Source of the DNA: Bradyrhizobium sp. sGM-13 | GTDB taxonomy: Bacteria; Pseudomonadota; Alphaproteobacteria; Rhizobiales; Xanthobacteraceae | Length of the DNA: 64,000 bases | Direction: 5' to 3' | Assembly (NCBI RefSeq): GCF_018398875.1 | Contig: NZ_JAGWDK010000011.1 | Coordinates: forward strand, 186,001 to 250,000 | Shown here: piece by piece, positions 45,797 to 54,071 of the stretch | Layout of the letters: the number at the start of each line of letters is the position of its first letter | Position numbering within the stretch: position 1 is the stretch's first letter | The notes under the pieces: generated by a model | Told to the model about the DNA's origin: nothing | What the model saw: only the letters and a program-made list of their open reading frames with translations | The model's database searches: none | Program-made: the position numbers and the translations under genes

Positions 45797-47290
45797 TTAA
45801 AATCTCGGAATGTCCGGAAACGCCAATTTGCCGGCGTGCACGTGCATGCGGCCGAGTTCGGCGCAGCGATGCAGCGTCGGAAACACTTTTCCGGGGTTGA
45901 GCAGGCCCTGCGCGTCGAAAGCGCATTTCAGGCGCTGCTGCTGGTTGAGGTCCACTTCCGAAAACATCTCGCCCATCAAATCGCGCTTCTCGATGCCGAC
46001 GCCATGCTCGCCGGTCAGCACGCCGCCGAATTCGACGCAGGCCCGCAGGATGTCGGCGCCGAAGGCTTCCGCCCGCTCGATCTCGCCGGGCTTGTTGGCG
46101 TCGTAGAGGATCAAGGGGTGCAGATTGCCGTCGCCGGCGTGAAACACATTGGCGACGCGCAGATCGTATTTCGCCGAGAGGTCGCGGATGCACGCGAGTG
46201 CCTTCGGCAGCGCGCCGCGCGGAATCGTACCGTCCATGCAGAGATAGTCAGGCGATATCCGCCCCACCGCCGGAAACGCCGCCTTGCGGCCAGCCCAGAA
46301 CAGGTTGCGCTCGGCCTCCGACGTCGAAATCTGGCAACTCGTCGAGCCGCAGCCTTGCGCGATCGCCTCGACCCGCTTGATCAATTCGTCGACCTCGACG
46401 CTCGGACCGTCGAGCTCGATGATCAGAAGCGCATCGACATCGAGCGGATAGCCGGCGTGAACAAAAGCCTCGGCGGCGTGGATCGCCGGCTTGTCCATCA
46501 TCTCCATGCCGCCGGGAATGATGCCGGCGCCGATGATCCGTGCCACGCATTCGCCGGCCGCCTCGACCTCGGCGAAGCCGACCATCAGGGCGCGGGCCGT
46601 CTCCGGCTTCTGCAGGATTCGCACCGTGATCTCGGTGATGACGCCGAGCAGGCCCTCCGAGCCGGTGATGATGCCCATCAAATCGTAGCCGGAATTTTCG
46701 GCGGCCTTGCCGCCGATGCGCAGGATCTCGCCGGACATCAGCACGATCTCGCAGCCCAGCACGTTGTTGGTGGTCATGCCGTATTTCAGGCAATGCACGC
46801 CGCCGGAATTCTCCGCGACATTGCCGCCGATCGAGCAGGCGATCTGCGAGGAGGGATCGGGCGCGTAATAGAAACCGGCATGCGCCACCGCCTGGCTGAT
46901 GGCGAGATTGGTGACGCCGGGTTCGGTGACCACCACGCGGTTGTCGAAATCGATCTCGCGGATGCGCTTGAACTTGCCCAAGCCCAGCAGCACGCCGTCC
47001 ACGAGCGGCAGCGCGCCGCCTGACAGTGACGTGCCGGAGCCGCGCGGTACCACCTTGATGCCGTGTTCGAAGCAGTATTTGAGAACTCTGGATACCTGCT
47101 CCGTGGTATCGGGCAGCACCACGACCATCGGCGGCTGCCGGTAGGCGGTGAGACCATCGGACTCATAGGCCAGCATCTCGGCCGCACTGTCGATCACGCC
47201 CTCGCCCGGCACGATCGTGCGAAGAGCGGTAACGATGGCCTCCCGGCGTTCCAGAACCGCCTGATCGGAAGCCGGCATCATGATGGCCAT
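45797..47290 (-). CDS. glcD: glycolate oxidase subunit GlcD
   Basis: The 497-residue catalytic FAD subunit shows VVPRGSGTSLSGGALPLVDG, NVAENSGGVHCLKYGMTTNN, GSEGLLGVITEITVRI, and the C-terminal FHAGDGNLHPLI and GEHGVGIEKRDLM with the active-site His. It oxidises glycolate to glyoxylate. GGAGGATTCGC before the ATG at 47290 marks a strong start. It is the first gene of glcDEF, and in nodule bacteria the substrate comes mainly from 2-phosphoglycolate salvage (general knowledge). Confidence 0.96.
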   Translation of the reverse strand: MAIMMPASDQAVLERREAIVTALRTIVPGEGVIDSAAEMLAYESDGLTAYRQPPMVVVLPDTTEQVSRVLKYCFEHGIKVVPRGSGTSLSGGALPLVDGVLLGLGKFKRIREIDFDNRVVVTEPGVTNLAISQAVAHAGFYYAPDPSSQIACSIGGNVAENSGGVHCLKYGMTTNNVLGCEIVLMSGEILRIGGKAAENSGYDLMGIITGSEGLLGVITEITVRILQKPETARALMVGFAEVEAAGECVARIIGAGIIPGGMEMMDKPAIHAAEAFVHAGYPLDVDALLIIELDGPSVEVDELIKRVEAIAQGCGSTSCQISTSEAERNLFWAGRKAAFPAVGRISPDYLCMDGTIPRGALPKALACIRDLSAKYDLRVANVFHAGDGNLHPLILYDANKPGEIERAEAFGADILRACVEFGGVLTGEHGVGIEKRDLMGEMFSEVDLNQQQRLKCAFDAQGLLNPGKVFPTLHRCAELGRMHVHAGKLAFPDIPRF

Positions 47291-47515
47291 GCGAATCCTC
47301 CAGGCCCGGCGAATAACGATTTGTGGTGGTAAATCAAGCACGTCTGCCAAGGTTTGGGTAGGCTATCCGAAGGTCGGATTGCCATGCTTCAGACGATCAG
47401 TTCTCTCTGGGACAAGTCGGCAATGGTGAAACCTGTCAAAGTTTCGTGGCTTGTCCAATCCAAGCGGGCCTGCCACAAGAAATCTGCCTCTCTGGGAAGA
47501 AACAAAGAGCACCAC

Positions 47516-47908
47516 ATGAAAATATCGACTTTGAGCGCGCTGGTCGTCGTTACCTCATTGGCCGCGTCATCGGGCGCGCTGGCGCAGGACGTCGCCGCCG
47601 GCAAAACCTCGTTCAACAAATGCCTGGCCTGCCACGCGATCGGCGAGGGTGCCAAGAACAAGGTCGGTCCGGTGCTGAACGGGCTCGACGGCCGCAAGTC
47701 CGGCACCATCGAGGGCTATTCCTATTCGGAAGCCAACAAGAATTCCGGCATCACCTGGGGCAAGGATGTGTTCCTCGAATACATCAAGGACCCCAGGGCG
47801 AAGATTCCCGGCACCAAGATGATCTTCGCCGGCATCAAGAACGAGAAAGAGGCGAACGACCTCTGGGCCTATATCTCCTCGTTCGACAAGGACGGGAAGC
47901 AGAAGTGA
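47516..47908 (+). CDS. class I c-type cytochrome (c550/c2-like), exported
   Basis: The 130-residue protein has a signal peptide (MKISTLSALVVVTSLAASSG, cleavage near ALAQ). The haem-binding CLACH is near residue 37 with AGKTSFNKCLACHAIGEGA. The axial Met lies in KIPGTKMIFAGIKN. This is the monohaem cytochrome c2 family, and it resembles Bradyrhizobium CycA (c550), a periplasmic electron carrier. Assignment to CycA itself is likely but not certain. Divergent from glcD. Confidence 0.9.
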   Translation: MKISTLSALVVVTSLAASSGALAQDVAAGKTSFNKCLACHAIGEGAKNKVGPVLNGLDGRKSGTIEGYSYSEANKNSGITWGKDVFLEYIKDPRAKIPGTKMIFAGIKNEKEANDLWAYISSFDKDGKQK

Positions 47909-47916
47909 GAGCTGCT

Positions 47917-48104
47917 TTTCTCCACCGTCCCCTGGAGGGGTCCGAGACGAGCGAAGCTCGCTCGTGGGTCGCCGCGTAGCGGCGGGGTGGGGTGAAGGTC
48001 TCTCCCCACCCCACAGTACCCGAGTGGAGAGATCACCCCACCCCGTCTCAGATTTCGCTGCGCTCCATGTGAGCCGACCCTCCCCCTCCAGGGGAGGGTG
48101 AAAG
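47917..48104. repeat. palindromic intergenic repeat, family G (long copy)
   Basis: Outer CCGTCCCCTGGAGGGG / CCCTCCCCCTCCAGGGG arms and inner GGGGTGGGGTG / CACCCCACCCC, plus GAGCGAAGCTCGCTC hairpins. It lies between the cytochrome c and the ABM-like genes. Confidence 0.75.
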
Positions 48105-48142
48105 ATGCTGCCCTGCTCGAGAGAGCTCCAGCACTCGCCGCG

Positions 48143-48436
48143 TCAAGCCAGCGTGTGCACGATCACCGGTCCGGCCGTCGCGGTGGCCGGCCCGGTCAGC
48201 AGCGGCGCCAGGTCGTGTTCGATCCACGCCAGCGCGCGCTTGTTGGATTCCTCGGCGGCCGCATAGTTGTTGAACAGGCTGATCGCGATCACCGTATCGT
48301 CGGGTGCGTAGACCACATAGTAGCCCATGAAGCCCTCGACGCCGCTGATGACGGGAATCGCGCCCTCCTTGATTCTGCGTGTCAGCTCTTCGGCCTTGCC
48401 GGGCTTGGCCTTGCCCTGACGAATGGCGGCGTACAT
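48143..48436 (-). CDS. small antibiotic-biosynthesis-monooxygenase-like protein
   Basis: The 97-residue protein shows the dimeric alpha/beta-barrel pattern: MYAAIRQGKAKPGKAEELTR, VISGVEGFMGYYVVYAPDDT and VIAISLFNNYAAAEESNKRA, as in ABM-type proteins. No active-site signature beyond the fold is visible, so the enzymatic role is unknown. GGGAGAG lies 4 bases before the ATG. It stands alone. Confidence 0.7.
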   Translation of the reverse strand: MYAAIRQGKAKPGKAEELTRRIKEGAIPVISGVEGFMGYYVVYAPDDTVIAISLFNNYAAAEESNKRALAWIEHDLAPLLTGPATATAGPVIVHTLA

Positions 48437-48563
48437 GGGGCTCTCCCTCGAACGTAAGCTGCCCGATATCGCAACTCTTAAGCCTCATCCCTCGCGGGAC
48501 GAGCAGCGGAATCCCGCGCGCGTTGATCGTATCTCATCCAATGCCGTCAGGCCACGCGCACGC

Positions 48564-49556
48564 TCAACGCGCCGCTACGGTCGCCACACTCGGCGGCAAT
48601 GCGCCGATCATCGCCTCGATTTCGGCGACGACGAGATCGGGAACCGCATTCTGAATCATGTGACCGACGCCCGGCAGCACGATCAGTTTCGCGTTCTGGG
48701 CTGCCGCCGCGAACGGCCGTGAGTGGATGTTGGTCGACACCGTCTTGTCGGCGTCGCCGGTGATGATGGTGACGGGCGCCTTGATCTCGCCGTAGCGCGG
48801 CGCCTGCTCAGCGACCGCCGCTTTCAGCGTTACCAGATCGCGCGCATTGGCAATGAATTCGCGCGGCCGCAGCAACAGCGGCGTGGCGGTGTTTCTGACA
48901 AAGCCGTCCGGCATGGTCTGCGGCAGGAACACGCCCCGCGCGCCCGAATCCGCCAGCAGCATTCCGAGCGGCAGCGTGATGGTGTAGGCGAACAGCGGGC
49001 CGACTACCGGCGTGGCGATCAGCCTGTTGTAGCGCCCGACGCCACCGGGCCAGGGATAGGCCACCGGCGCGAGCATCACCAAACCGGCGACAGAATGCGG
49101 GTAGTCCAGCGCGATACGCGCCCCCAAAGCGCCGGCCCAGGAATGAACCACGAAGATCGCCTGGCCGACGCCGAGCTTGGTCAGCGCCTCCTCGATCATG
49201 CGGGCCTGAATTTCGGGCGTGGAGTCCTGAAGGCGGGCGCGGGTGCTCCAGCCATGCCCGGGACGGTCGATCAGGATCACGCGGTGGTTTCCGGCAAGCC
49301 GCTCCCCGACCGGCTGCCGCATCACTTCCAGATTGGAACTGGCGCCGTGCAGCATTACGATCGGCGGACCAGCCGCATCGCGCGGGCCGATATCGAGGAT
49401 ATGCAGGGCTCCGCCCGCCACCTCGACCATCCGGCCCTGGGCCGGATGGGCCCGTTCGCTGAGAAAAACGCCGGCTTGCGTGGCCAGCGCCAGCACCGCC
49501 AGCGCCGCCACTAAAATCACCACCACCATCAAGAGTTTCCGGCTGATTTTCTGCAC
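48564..49556 (-). CDS. membrane-anchored alpha/beta hydrolase
   Basis: The 330-residue protein has one N-terminal membrane segment (LLMVVVILVAALAVLALATQ). An alpha/beta hydrolase domain follows: oxyanion region VMLHGASSNLEVM, nucleophile elbow VHSWAGALGARIAL with Ser, acid region GDADKTVS and catalytic His in GVGHMIQNA. The catalytic triad is intact. The substrate is unknown. The GTG start is chosen by position of the membrane segment; ribosome-binding site is weak. Confidence 0.83.
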   Translation of the reverse strand: MQKISRKLLMVVVILVAALAVLALATQAGVFLSERAHPAQGRMVEVAGGALHILDIGPRDAAGPPIVMLHGASSNLEVMRQPVGERLAGNHRVILIDRPGHGWSTRARLQDSTPEIQARMIEEALTKLGVGQAIFVVHSWAGALGARIALDYPHSVAGLVMLAPVAYPWPGGVGRYNRLIATPVVGPLFAYTITLPLGMLLADSGARGVFLPQTMPDGFVRNTATPLLLRPREFIANARDLVTLKAAVAEQAPRYGEIKAPVTIITGDADKTVSTNIHSRPFAAAAQNAKLIVLPGVGHMIQNAVPDLVVAEIEAMIGALPPSVATVAAR

Positions 49557-49792
49557 CAGCGAGCTACGGCCCGGATCGGCGCGGGTTTCGGAAGCTGTCC
49601 ACAGAGGGCAGAACCTGTGGATAGCGGGGTCATACTGACGTCATCAGCAAATTTGTACAGTGACGTTGCCACTTTTGCCATGTGTGCGCGTGCCTGATTG
49701 GGGGGTAGCCAGGCGCTTGCACTGTACCCAACATCCACAGGAACAGGGCCGCTCACTACAAATTGTTCCAGCGTATCATCGGAGGACTACCC

Positions 49793-49972
49793 ATGATTTC
49801 CGACGCAAGCGAAGCCGCCATCGACCAGATCGTAGCGAGTTGCAATGGCGACATCCGCGGCGCACTCAAGGCGCTGCTGCGGGTCAACGAGCAGCTTGAG
49901 ACTGAGTTGGCGCAAATCTACGCGGCGGTAGGCCTCGACGGTCTGGCCCGCGGCAGCAACGCCGTACACTAA
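49793..49972 (+). CDS. small conserved protein of unknown function
   Basis: The 59-residue protein reads MISDASEAAIDQIVASCNGD then IRGALKALLRVNEQLETELA and QIYAAVGLDGLARGS; it is helical with a leucine-rich stretch. GGAGGACTACCC precedes the ATG at 49793, a strong ribosome-binding site, so it is probably translated. I recall close relatives across Bradyrhizobium but no function. Confidence 0.7.
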   Translation: MISDASEAAIDQIVASCNGDIRGALKALLRVNEQLETELAQIYAAVGLDGLARGSNAVH

Positions 49973-50146
49973 GTCTCGTGAGAGGTCCTGTGAGCCGACG
50001 CGTTTTCCAAGACGCAAAAGGGCTCAATAGCACTCTGGTTGGTGCTCGTTTTCCGGCGTCTCTGCGGGCGGCTCGTCGACCGCCAGCTAGCAGCAGTTGG
50101 CGCACGCGGCGCGACGTGTCATGCTTGGTGCAATCGCCGCGAAAGT

Positions 50147-50803
50147 TCAGATATCGCGGCCTTCGACCTTTTCGGTCAGCGTCTTGACCAGTTCCGGCAC
50201 CTTCTCGAGATGCGGGTTGACGGCCAGCGCCTTGCGGAAGGCTTCCAGCGCACGCTTTTCGTCGCCGATCTCCTGCATGATCATGCCGAGCCCGGCCAGC
50301 GCGCCGAAATGCCGAGGCTCGCGGATCAGCACCTGCCGAATGTCCTCAAGCGAACGGGTGTAGTCGTTCTTCAGGTAATACAGCGTGGCGCGACGATTCC
50401 ATGCCTCGACGTAGTCGGGACGCAGCTTGACGAGAGAATCCAGCAGTTTTAGCGCGACGTCGACCTTCTGTGCATCCATCGCGGCCTTGGCGCGCAGCAT
50501 CAACAGCGCAGCCGTGTCGCTCGGCGTCTGCATCCACTGCGCCCAGATCCGCGCCTCGACGTGTTTGGCGCTGGCTTCATCGGGGGCAGCTTTCAGGGCG
50601 CCGAACAGGAAATCCAGCCCGCGGGTGCGATCCGCATCAACCTTCGGAAGCTTGCTCGGCGCTTCCGGCAACTTCTTCTCGGATTTCGGTGGAGGAATGA
50701 CCCTGGGGTCGTTCTGGGCAAACGTAGCGGCCGGCACGGCCGTCAAGGCAGCGGCAAGGACTACGATCCGGTAATTACGCGCGCCTGGGAATCTCAAAAC
50801 CAT
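50147..50803 (-). CDS. exported TPR-repeat protein
   Basis: The 218-residue protein has a signal peptide (IVVLAAALTAVPAATFAQND). A Pro/Lys-rich linker is followed by TPR-like helices: RAKAAMDAQKVDVALKLLDS, RPDYVEAWNRRATLYYLKND, EPRHFGALAGLGMIMQEIGD and EKRALEAFRKALAVNPHLEK (TPR consensus W/G/Y/A/P positions). It likely acts as a periplasmic scaffold for protein interactions. The 3' end stops 42 bases before no further gene on the same strand. Function is unknown. Confidence 0.85.
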   Translation of the reverse strand: MVLRFPGARNYRIVVLAAALTAVPAATFAQNDPRVIPPPKSEKKLPEAPSKLPKVDADRTRGLDFLFGALKAAPDEASAKHVEARIWAQWMQTPSDTAALLMLRAKAAMDAQKVDVALKLLDSLVKLRPDYVEAWNRRATLYYLKNDYTRSLEDIRQVLIREPRHFGALAGLGMIMQEIGDEKRALEAFRKALAVNPHLEKVPELVKTLTEKVEGRDI

Positions 50804-50871
50804 GGAGCAAGTCTAGACGCGCAAAATCGCGCCGCAAAGCAGCAGATCGTCAAAGACCCGTGAAGCGAAGG

Positions 50872-50889
50872 AAAAAGCCGGCTGAGCCG
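50872..50889 (-). terminator. weak rho-independent terminator of rpmJ
   Basis: On the minus strand CGGC-TCA-GCCG is followed by GCTTTTTCC. The stem is only 4 bases. Confidence 0.4.
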
Positions 50890-50895
50890 CCAGGA

Positions 50896-51021
50896 TTAAC
50901 CCTGGCGGGCCTTGAAGCGGCGCTGCACCTTGTTGATCACGTAGACCCGGCCCTTGCGGCGGACCAGACGGTTGTTGCGGTGGCGACCGCGCAGCGATTT
51001 CAAGGAGTTACGGACCTTCAT
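50896..51021 (-). CDS. rpmJ: 50S ribosomal protein L36
   Basis: The 41-residue protein reads MKVRNSLKSLRGRHRNNRLV then RRKGRVYVINKVQRRFKARQ. It is the YkgO-type, alphaproteobacterial L36, which lacks the zinc-binding Cys residues of the C+ paralogue. It is a component of the large ribosomal subunit. AGGATTGTCCC precedes the ATG at 51021. This gene is not part of a ribosomal operon, as usual for alphaproteobacteria. Confidence 0.95.
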   Translation of the reverse strand: MKVRNSLKSLRGRHRNNRLVRRKGRVYVINKVQRRFKARQG

Positions 51022-51203
51022 GGGACAATCCTGATGCTTTGAAAGGCCGTGTTGGAGGCCCGAACCTGAGCTACCCGAAAGTGGCAAAATGGGATTAATC
51101 CCGAAAAGCGGCCAACCGCCCGGGACGGGGCGGTTTCTAAGCAGCGCGAGCTCGGATGTCAATCCAGATGCGCCGTCTCAAGGCAGGCCCTCGGAAAATA
51201 GCC

Positions 51204-51285
51204 GTCATTCCGGGGCGATGCGCAGCATCGAACCCGGAATCTCGAGATTTCCGGGTCTGGTCCTTCGGACCATCCCGGAATGACG
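51204..51285. repeat. palindromic intergenic repeat, family C
   Basis: GTCATTCCGGGGCGATGCGC at the left, TCTCGAGATTTCCGGGTCTG in the centre and CATCCCGGAATGACGG at the right. The copy at 31051-31153 has an additional internal palindrome. Confidence 0.8.
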
Positions 51286-51308
51286 GTGTAGGGGCGGCCC
51301 AATCTGAA

Positions 51309-51758
51309 TCAGTGGCAGAACAGGTCGCGCGGGAACTCGACCAGGGCCTCGCCGGTCGCGACCTTTTCGCCCGTCTGGTTCTTCACCACGACGTCGATCA
51401 ACACCCAGCGGGATTTTTCAGTGACCTGCTTGGCCTTGATGATTCCGCTGGGCTGGATGGTGTCGCCCGGCCGGACCGGCTTGACCCATCGCGTCTCAAG
51501 CCGGCGGTGGATCGCGCCTGCAGGATAGGCCCAGTCGGTGATCATCCGCGAGATCAGACCAAAATTGTTCATGCCGTGCATGATGATGCCGCCGAAATTG
51601 GTCTTGCCGAAACTGCCCTTCATGTACTCGTCGTCGAGATGCAGCGGGTTGTAGTCCAGCGAGGCGTCGCAAAACAGTCGGATGGAGTCACGGCTCACCG
51701 CGAAGGCGGGACCGTCGATGGCATCGCCGGCTCTGAGCTTTTCGAACGTCGTGGTCAT
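51309..51758 (-). CDS. MaoC family dehydratase (R-specific hydratase-like)
   Basis: The 149-residue hot-dog fold protein shows DAIDGPAFAVSRDSIRLFCD, ASLDYNPLHLDDEYMKGSFG (hydratase motif with Asp and His), FGGIIMHGMNNFGLISRMIT and VRPGDTIQPSGIIKAKQVTE. GGGGAGG precedes the ATG at 51758. It likely pairs with the next gene, because MaoC proteins often act as heterodimers; they hydrate enoyl-CoA. The substrate is unknown. Confidence 0.87.
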   Translation of the reverse strand: MTTTFEKLRAGDAIDGPAFAVSRDSIRLFCDASLDYNPLHLDDEYMKGSFGKTNFGGIIMHGMNNFGLISRMITDWAYPAGAIHRRLETRWVKPVRPGDTIQPSGIIKAKQVTEKSRWVLIDVVVKNQTGEKVATGEALVEFPRDLFCH

Positions 51759-51772
51759 CGCAACCTCCCCGC

Positions 51773-52249
51773 TCACATCGGCCGAATCGTCCAGCCACGG
51801 CCGGAACAGATTACGTCGCCCTTCTGATTAAAGAAGACGTTGTCGTGCACCACGAACAGCCGCTCACGCTTGATGAACTTGTCGAGCGCGCGGGCCTGCA
51901 AGGTGATGACGTCGTTGGGCCTGGCCGGAATGTTATAGCTCCAGGACTGCCCGGCATTGACGGTGCCCGGCGAGCGCATCCAGTCATCCGCCGGAGTGCA
52001 GGAGAACATCAGGAGGATGTGGATCGAGGGCGGCGCGATCAGCCCGCCATAGCGCGTGGTCTTCGCATAGGCCTCGTCGAAATAGATCGGATGAGTTTCG
52101 CCGACCGATTTGCAGTACAGCTCGATCGCCTCTTTGGTCAGCGTGTAGGGGATGGTCTTGCGCGGCTCGCCGGGAACGATGTCGTCCCAGACCTTTCGTA
52201 AATTGGCGTCTTTCCAGAAATCGGTCTCGAAGGCCTGCGTTTGGGCCAT
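51773..52249 (-). CDS. MaoC-like N-terminal hydratase subunit
   Basis: The 158-residue protein has the MaoC N-terminal-type fold: NLRKVWDDIVPGEPRKTIPY, LTKEAIELYCKSVGETHPIY, FDEAYAKTTRYGGLIAPPSI and NIPARPNDVITLQARALDKF. The hydratase signature is weaker (VGETHPIYFDEAYA), as in the structural half of heterodimeric hydratases. It starts 107 bases before the divergent amidohydrolase gene and lies 14 bases upstream of the second MaoC gene, in one operon. Confidence 0.85.
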   Translation of the reverse strand: MAQTQAFETDFWKDANLRKVWDDIVPGEPRKTIPYTLTKEAIELYCKSVGETHPIYFDEAYAKTTRYGGLIAPPSIHILLMFSCTPADDWMRSPGTVNAGQSWSYNIPARPNDVITLQARALDKFIKRERLFVVHDNVFFNQKGDVICSGRGWTIRPM

Positions 52250-52295
52250 GCCGCGCTCCCTTATTTTCCGTCTTTTGTTTCTGCCGCCTTGCGGA

Positions 52296-52320
52296 ATTCG
52301 TTATATAGTATAATCAATTT
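52296..52320. promoter_or_regulatory. AT-rich divergent promoter region between the MaoC pair and the amidohydrolase
   Basis: TTATATAGTATAATC at 52301-52315 contains -10-like hexamers on both strands (TATAAT at 52309 on the plus strand), in an otherwise GC-rich region. No clear -35 box was paired. Confidence 0.35.
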
Positions 52321-52356
52321 TCCAGACCCAAAAATCAAGCCGGCGGGAAACTCAGG

Positions 52357-53241
52357 ATGACCAAGCTCAAGCTGCCCGATATCGAGAAAGTCGTCGCGAT
52401 CGACATCCACACCCATGCGGAAGAGCCCTGCGGGTTGCATGGCGACGACGGCTATGACGATTTTCAGGAGCGCATGGCCGAATACTTCAAATCGCCGCAC
52501 AAGCATCCGCCAACCGTGCCGGAGACCGCGGCCTATTACCGCTCGAAGAACATCGCGGCCGTGATCTTCCCGGTCGATGCCGAGCGCGAGACCGGCTTTC
52601 GCCGCTACAACAATTACGAGATGCTGGAAGTCGCCTCCGACCATCTCGACGTTTTGATCCCGTTCGTCTCGATCGATCCGCACAAGGGCAAGTTAGGGGT
52701 GCGCGAGGCGCGCAAGCTGATCGAGGAATACGGCGTCCGCGGCTTCAAATTCCATCCGACCATGCAGGGCTTTTACGCCAACGACCGCATGGCTTATCCA
52801 CTTTACGAAGCGATCAACGACGGCGGCGCGATCGCATTGTTTCACACCGGGCAGACCGGGGTAGGTTCCGGCATGCCCGGCGGCATGGGGATGCGCTTAA
52901 AATATTCCAACCCGATGTACATGGACGATGTCGCGGCTGACTTCCCCGACCTCAAGATCATTCTCGCGCACCCCTCCTTCCCGTGGCAGGAAGAGGCGCT
53001 GTCGGTCGCGACCCACAAGCCGAACGTCTATATCGACCTCTCCGGCTGGTCGCCGAAATATTTTCCGCCGATTCTGGTGCGCTACATCAACTCGATTTTG
53101 CAGGACAAGATGCTGTTCGGCTCGGACTGGCCAGTGATCACGCCAGACCGCTGGCTGGCGGATTTCGCCAAGCTCGAGATCCGCGAGGAGATCAGGCCCA
53201 AGGTGATGAAAGCCAACGCAAGGAAGATTTTGGGTATATAG
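52357..53241 (+). CDS. amidohydrolase family metal-dependent hydrolase or decarboxylase
   Basis: The 294-residue TIM-barrel amidohydrolase has metal sites VVAIDIHTHAEEP (HxH), GFKFHPTMQGF, FHTGQTGVGSG, ILAHPSFPWQEEAL and FGSDWPVITPDRW (final Asp). It resembles the ACMSD/gamma-resorcylate decarboxylase branch, and related proteins include the beta-ketoacyl-CoA cleaving hydrolases of cinnamate breakdown. With a MaoC pair divergent beside it, an aromatic-acid or CoA-thioester pathway is possible, but the reaction is unproven. Confidence 0.83.
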   Translation: MTKLKLPDIEKVVAIDIHTHAEEPCGLHGDDGYDDFQERMAEYFKSPHKHPPTVPETAAYYRSKNIAAVIFPVDAERETGFRRYNNYEMLEVASDHLDVLIPFVSIDPHKGKLGVREARKLIEEYGVRGFKFHPTMQGFYANDRMAYPLYEAINDGGAIALFHTGQTGVGSGMPGGMGMRLKYSNPMYMDDVAADFPDLKIILAHPSFPWQEEALSVATHKPNVYIDLSGWSPKYFPPILVRYINSILQDKMLFGSDWPVITPDRWLADFAKLEIREEIRPKVMKANARKILGI

Positions 53242-53285
53242 TACGATGTCCCATGCAAGCGGACTATTGAGCACGAGGATGGTCC

Positions 53286-54071
53286 GTGGTGAAGCTCGCC
53301 AAAATCGCCTTCGCCGCCGCGCTCCTGATTGGAAGCGCGGCCAATTGCTTTGCGGCTGACAAGTCCCCGATCGTCGTTGAAATCGAAAGCCCGCTTGCCA
53401 GCCCACACCCGCTTCAGGGTTATCTAAGGCAAACCACTGACGCTGGCCCTTCCCCGGCCGTCATCCTGCTGCACAGTTGCAACGGTAACTGGCAGCGGAC
53501 CGACGAGCGCTGGGGAAAGCGGATCACGGAGTGGGGCTACGTGACTCTCACGGTAGATAGCTTGGGTCCGCGCGGCATCGATAGCTGCCACCGGGCCCTG
53601 AAGTTTCTGGTACGGCTTCCATCGGTTGATCCCGCCCGCGTCGCGGTGCTGGGTTTCGCGCGCGGTGGCGCGACGGCACTCAGGGCGGTCGAACATGGCC
53701 CCTTCGAAAAGACATCGCCGAACAAATTCGGGGCCGCTATCGCGTTCTATCCACCTTGCAGCAGCTTCAAAGGCTATATGACAGCGCCGACGCTTATCCT
53801 GATCGGCGAACTCGACGACTGGACGCCCGCCGAGGAGTGCCGCAATATGGTGGACGGCCAGGACGCTTGGGGGATTTCACGGCAGGAGCGCGGCGCCCCG
53901 GTCAAACTGATCGTCTATCCCGGCGCCTATCACGCTTTCGATGCGCCTGGTCCAAAGAATCCGATCGAGGGTCACCACCTCGAATTCAACCAGTCGGCGA
54001 CGGATCAATCGTCCGAGGCGCTTCGCGAGTTTCTCGGCGCGACCATCGGCGCGAAAGAGCAGTTACCATGA
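53286..54071 (+). CDS. exported dienelactone-hydrolase-like protein with Ala at the nucleophile position
   Basis: The ~261-residue protein has a signal peptide (MVKLAKIAFAAALLIGSAAN, cleavage near CFAAD). The hydrolase core shows VILLHSCNGNWQRTDERWGK, an acid position LIGELDDWTPAEEC and a His in YPGAYHAFDAPGPK. The nucleophile elbow reads GFARGG, with Ala (codon GCG) where dienelactone hydrolases have Cys or Ser. It is a paralogue of the protein at 13224-14057. The stop overlaps the haloacid dehalogenase start by 4 bases. GTG 53286 or 53289 starts. Confidence 0.78.
   Translation: MVKLAKIAFAAALLIGSAANCFAADKSPIVVEIESPLASPHPLQGYLRQTTDAGPSPAVILLHSCNGNWQRTDERWGKRITEWGYVTLTVDSLGPRGIDSCHRALKFLVRLPSVDPARVAVLGFARGGATALRAVEHGPFEKTSPNKFGAAIAFYPPCSSFKGYMTAPTLILIGELDDWTPAEECRNMVDGQDAWGISRQERGAPVKLIVYPGAYHAFDAPGPKNPIEGHHLEFNQSATDQSSEALREFLGATIGAKEQLP

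Noticed and set aside
45605..47023. 472-residue frame antisense to glcD
   Set aside because: Starts in a repeat and mirrors glcD; no motif.
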